From the NCBI GenBank assembly GCA_009838385.1, contig VXRS01000158.1, positions 1 to 6,416 of the forward strand: 6,416 bases of DNA, in the 5' to 3' direction. Of the stretch, positions 4,510-6,416 are shown piece after piece; position 1 is the stretch's first letter, and each line of letters starts with the position of its first letter. The notes below the pieces were generated by a model, which did not search any database, had not been told where the DNA came from, and was given only the letters and a program-made list of their open reading frames with translations. The translations under genes were made by a program, and so were the position numbers. This DNA is from Dehalococcoidia bacterium (lineage in GTDB: Bacteria; Chloroflexota; Dehalococcoidia; Tepidiformales; Tepidiformaceae).

Positions 4510-6416
4510 GTGCTGTTCGCGGCGGGTCCGATTGGGTCGACGATCCTGTCGCTGAAGCCGACGCCGGAAGACTACGGCGGGCTCGATGGCTGCAACGAGT
4601 ACCTGACGGTCTCGAAGCCGGAGCTGCTGGAGGGCATCCAGCGCAGCTTCTACGAGGCTGGCTGCGACGCGGTCGATTCGGCCACGTTCGGGGCGAACCG
4701 CGTGGTCTTCGCCGAGTACGACATCGAGGACCGCGTGCGCGAGATCAACCGGCTGGCGGCGGAGCAGGTCGGGCGCGTGCGGGACGAGTTCTCAACGCCG
4801 GAGTGGCCGCGCTACAGCCTGGGGACGATCGGTCCGGGGACGAAACTGCCTTCGCTGGGACACATCGACTACGACGAGCTGGTCGAGAGCTACCGGGAGC
4901 AGACGCGTGGGCTGATCGAGGGCGGGATCGACGTGCTCAAGGTGGAGACGTGCCAGGACCTGCTGCAGACGAAGGTGGCGCTGGGCGCGATCGAGGACGT
5001 ATTCGGCGAGATGGACGCGCGCCTGCCGGTTATCGCGAGCGTGACGATCGAGACGACGGGCACGATGCTGCTGGGCTCCGACATCGCCTGCGCGCTCACG
5101 ACGCTGGAGGCACTCGACACCGTCGACATCATCGGCATCAACTGCGCGACGGGGCCGGAGCAGATGGTGGAGCACGTGCGCTACCTGGCGCAGAACTCGC
5201 GGCGGCCGGTGTTCATCGGGCCGAACGCGGGACTGCCCGAGATCCGGGACGGGGAGACGTGCTACCCGCTCACGCCCGAGGCGTTCGCGCGCTACCAGCG
5301 CATCTTCGTGGAGGAGATGGGGGCGAGCATCGCGGCAGGGTGCTGCGGGACGACGCCGGAGCACTTCGAGGCGGCCATCGCGGCGGTGGGGCGGCCGCGG
5401 CCCAAGGCTCGGCCGGAAACGATCGAGGCGGCCTGCAGCTCGCTCTACACGAGCGTGCCCTTCGAGCAGGACACGTCGTTCCTGGTGGTGGGGGAGCGGA
5501 TGAACGCGACAGGGTCGCGGGCGTTCCGGGAGCTGCTGCTGGAAGAGGACACGGAGGGGGTGGTGGCGCTGGCGCGGGACCAAGCCGCGGAAGGCGCGCA
5601 TGTGCTCGACCTGATGGTCGACTACGTAGGTCGCGAGGGCGCGCCGGACGTCGAGCGCTTCGCGCGGGAGCTGCGGACGCAGGCCACCTTGCCGCTTGTG
5701 TTCGACTCGACAGAGGTGCCGGTGATCGAGACGGCGCTGAAGCTGTACGGCGGCAAGGCGGTCGTGAACTCGATCAACCTTGAGGACGGGGAGCGGAAGA
5801 TCACGCGGCTGCTGCCGCTGATCAAGCGGTTCGGGGCGGCGGCCGTGGCGCTGGTGATCGACGAGGAGGGGCAGGCTCGCGATGTCGACTGGAAGCTGCG
5901 GGTGGCGCACCGCATCCACGAGATTGCGGTCGACCGGTACGGGATGGAGCCGGGCGACCTGCTGTTCGACATGCTCACGTTCCCGCTGGGGGGCGGGCAG
6001 GAGGACCTGCGCGGAGACGCCATGGCGACGCTGGAGGCGATCCGGCGGGTGAAGACGGAGCTACCGGGAACGCACACGATCCTGGGGGTCTCGAACGTGT
6101 CGTTCGGGCTGAAGCCGGCGGCTCGGCGGGTGCTGAACTCGGTGTTCCTGGCGGAGGCGGTGGAGGCGGGGCTGGACGCGGCGATCGTGAACGCGCGCCA
6201 GATCCGCCCGCTGAGCCGCATCCCGGAGGCGCAGCTCGAGGCGGCGCGCGACCTGATCTACGACCGGCGCCGAGAGGACTATGACCCGCTCATCCACTTC
6301 CTCTCCCTGTTCGAGGACGTGGAGGCGGCGCCGAAGCGGGCGGAGGAGCAGGCCGCGCTTCCCGTGGACGAGCGGCTGAAGCAGCGCATCATCGACGGGG
6401 ACCGGCGGGGGCTGGA
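4510..6416 (+). CDS. metH: cobalamin-dependent methionine synthase MetH, N-terminal part (cut by right edge)
   Basis: MetH moves a methyl group from methyltetrahydrofolate to homocysteine through cobalamin. From GTG 4510, 635 codons are open to the edge. The homocysteine methyltransferase domain (to about residue 300) has its zinc ligands: C212 in GINCATGP and C278-C279 in GCCGTTPEH. Conserved KVETCQDLLQTK and GPNAGLPE are also present. The methyltetrahydrofolate (pterin) domain begins at GERMNATGS (about 328) and includes VDYVGREG, FDSTEVPVIETALK, VVNSINLEDG and LGVSNVSFGL. The actinobacterial-type YDRRREDYDPL follows, and the window ends as the cobalamin cap domain begins (ERLKQRIIDGDRRGL). 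The B12 and reactivation domains lie outside. GTG 4510 is the first standard in-frame start, yet homology begins about eight codons earlier, so the true start is probably CTG 4489 or hidden by an indel. Family motif I is altered (AAGPIGS for DGxMGT). Divergent from the cysteine cluster. Confidence 0.93.
   Translation, partial: MLFAAGPIGSTILSLKPTPEDYGGLDGCNEYLTVSKPELLEGIQRSFYEAGCDAVDSATFGANRVVFAEYDIEDRVREINRLAAEQVGRVRDEFSTPEWPRYSLGTIGPGTKLPSLGHIDYDELVESYREQTRGLIEGGIDVLKVETCQDLLQTKVALGAIEDVFGEMDARLPVIASVTIETTGTMLLGSDIACALTTLEALDTVDIIGINCATGPEQMVEHVRYLAQNSRRPVFIGPNAGLPEIRDGETCYPLTPEAFARYQRIFVEEMGASIAAGCCGTTPEHFEAAIAAVGRPRPKARPETIEAACSSLYTSVPFEQDTSFLVVGERMNATGSRAFRELLLEEDTEGVVALARDQAAEGAHVLDLMVDYVGREGAPDVERFARELRTQATLPLVFDSTEVPVIETALKLYGGKAVVNSINLEDGERKITRLLPLIKRFGAAAVALVIDEEGQARDVDWKLRVAHRIHEIAVDRYGMEPGDLLFDMLTFPLGGGQEDLRGDAMATLEAIRRVKTELPGTHTILGVSNVSFGLKPAARRVLNSVFLAEAVEAGLDAAIVNARQIRPLSRIPEAQLEAARDLIYDRRREDYDPLIHFLSLFEDVEAAPKRAEEQAALPVDERLKQRIIDGDRRGL

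Noticed and set aside
4803..5783. Plus-strand open frame of 326 codons inside metH
   Set aside because: Shifted-frame shadow of metH, made of Gly, Ala and Arg runs without family motifs.
4792..5919. Long minus-strand open frame of 375 codons opposite metH
   Set aside because: It is antisense to clear MetH sequence, rich in Arg, His and Leu with no recognisable domain, and is expected from GC-rich codon bias on the opposite strand.
1..6416. CRISPR array, tRNA or rRNA gene, transposase or phage genes
   Set aside because: No regularly spaced repeats, no RNA gene signatures and no mobile-element protein motifs were seen on either strand.

Overview
The window is GC-rich DNA, with coding bias toward G/C at third positions on both strands, from a bacterium that I would place in the Chloroflexota or Actinomycetota. 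The reasons are an actinobacterial-type MetH, a CysO/CysM-type cysteine pathway, a luciferase-like oxidoreductase and frequent GTG starts. The phylum is an inference; no rRNA or other marker is present.

Layout: a compact minus-strand cluster fills positions 1-4306 and reads right to left: an Rrf2-family regulator resembling CymR, cysK (cysteine synthase A type, overlapping the regulator by ATGA), a MoeB/ThiF E1-like enzyme with a MoaD/ThiS ubiquitin-like domain fused to its N-terminus, a free CysO-like sulfur carrier ending in Gly-Gly, cysM (CysO-dependent cysteine synthase type), and the 5' part of an LLM-class flavin oxidoreductase that runs off the left edge. A divergent intergenic region of about 200 bases (roughly 4307-4509) holds a plausible minus-strand promoter and operator. 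Then metH (cobalamin-dependent methionine synthase) runs on the plus strand to the right edge, where it is cut.

How the genes fit together: the cluster appears to encode two routes to cysteine. In one, CysK would use free sulfide and O-acetylserine. In the other, the E1-like enzyme would activate the carrier's C-terminal Gly-Gly, sulfur would be loaded as a thiocarboxylate, and CysM would use it with an activated serine, probably O-phosphoserine. The regulator lacks the three-cysteine iron-sulfur motif of IscR and ends in Tyr-Gln-Ile. This fits a CymR-like repressor that binds CysK through a C-terminal isoleucine to sense cysteine status. MetH on the other side links the locus to methionine and homocysteine.

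Points most worth a second look: the regulator-CysK pairing; the paralogous fused and free ubiquitin-like domains with an internal Gly-Gly in the fusion; the absence of a JAMM (Mec-type) protease and of a rhodanese domain; and the metH 5' end, where no standard start codon precedes the conserved N-terminus.
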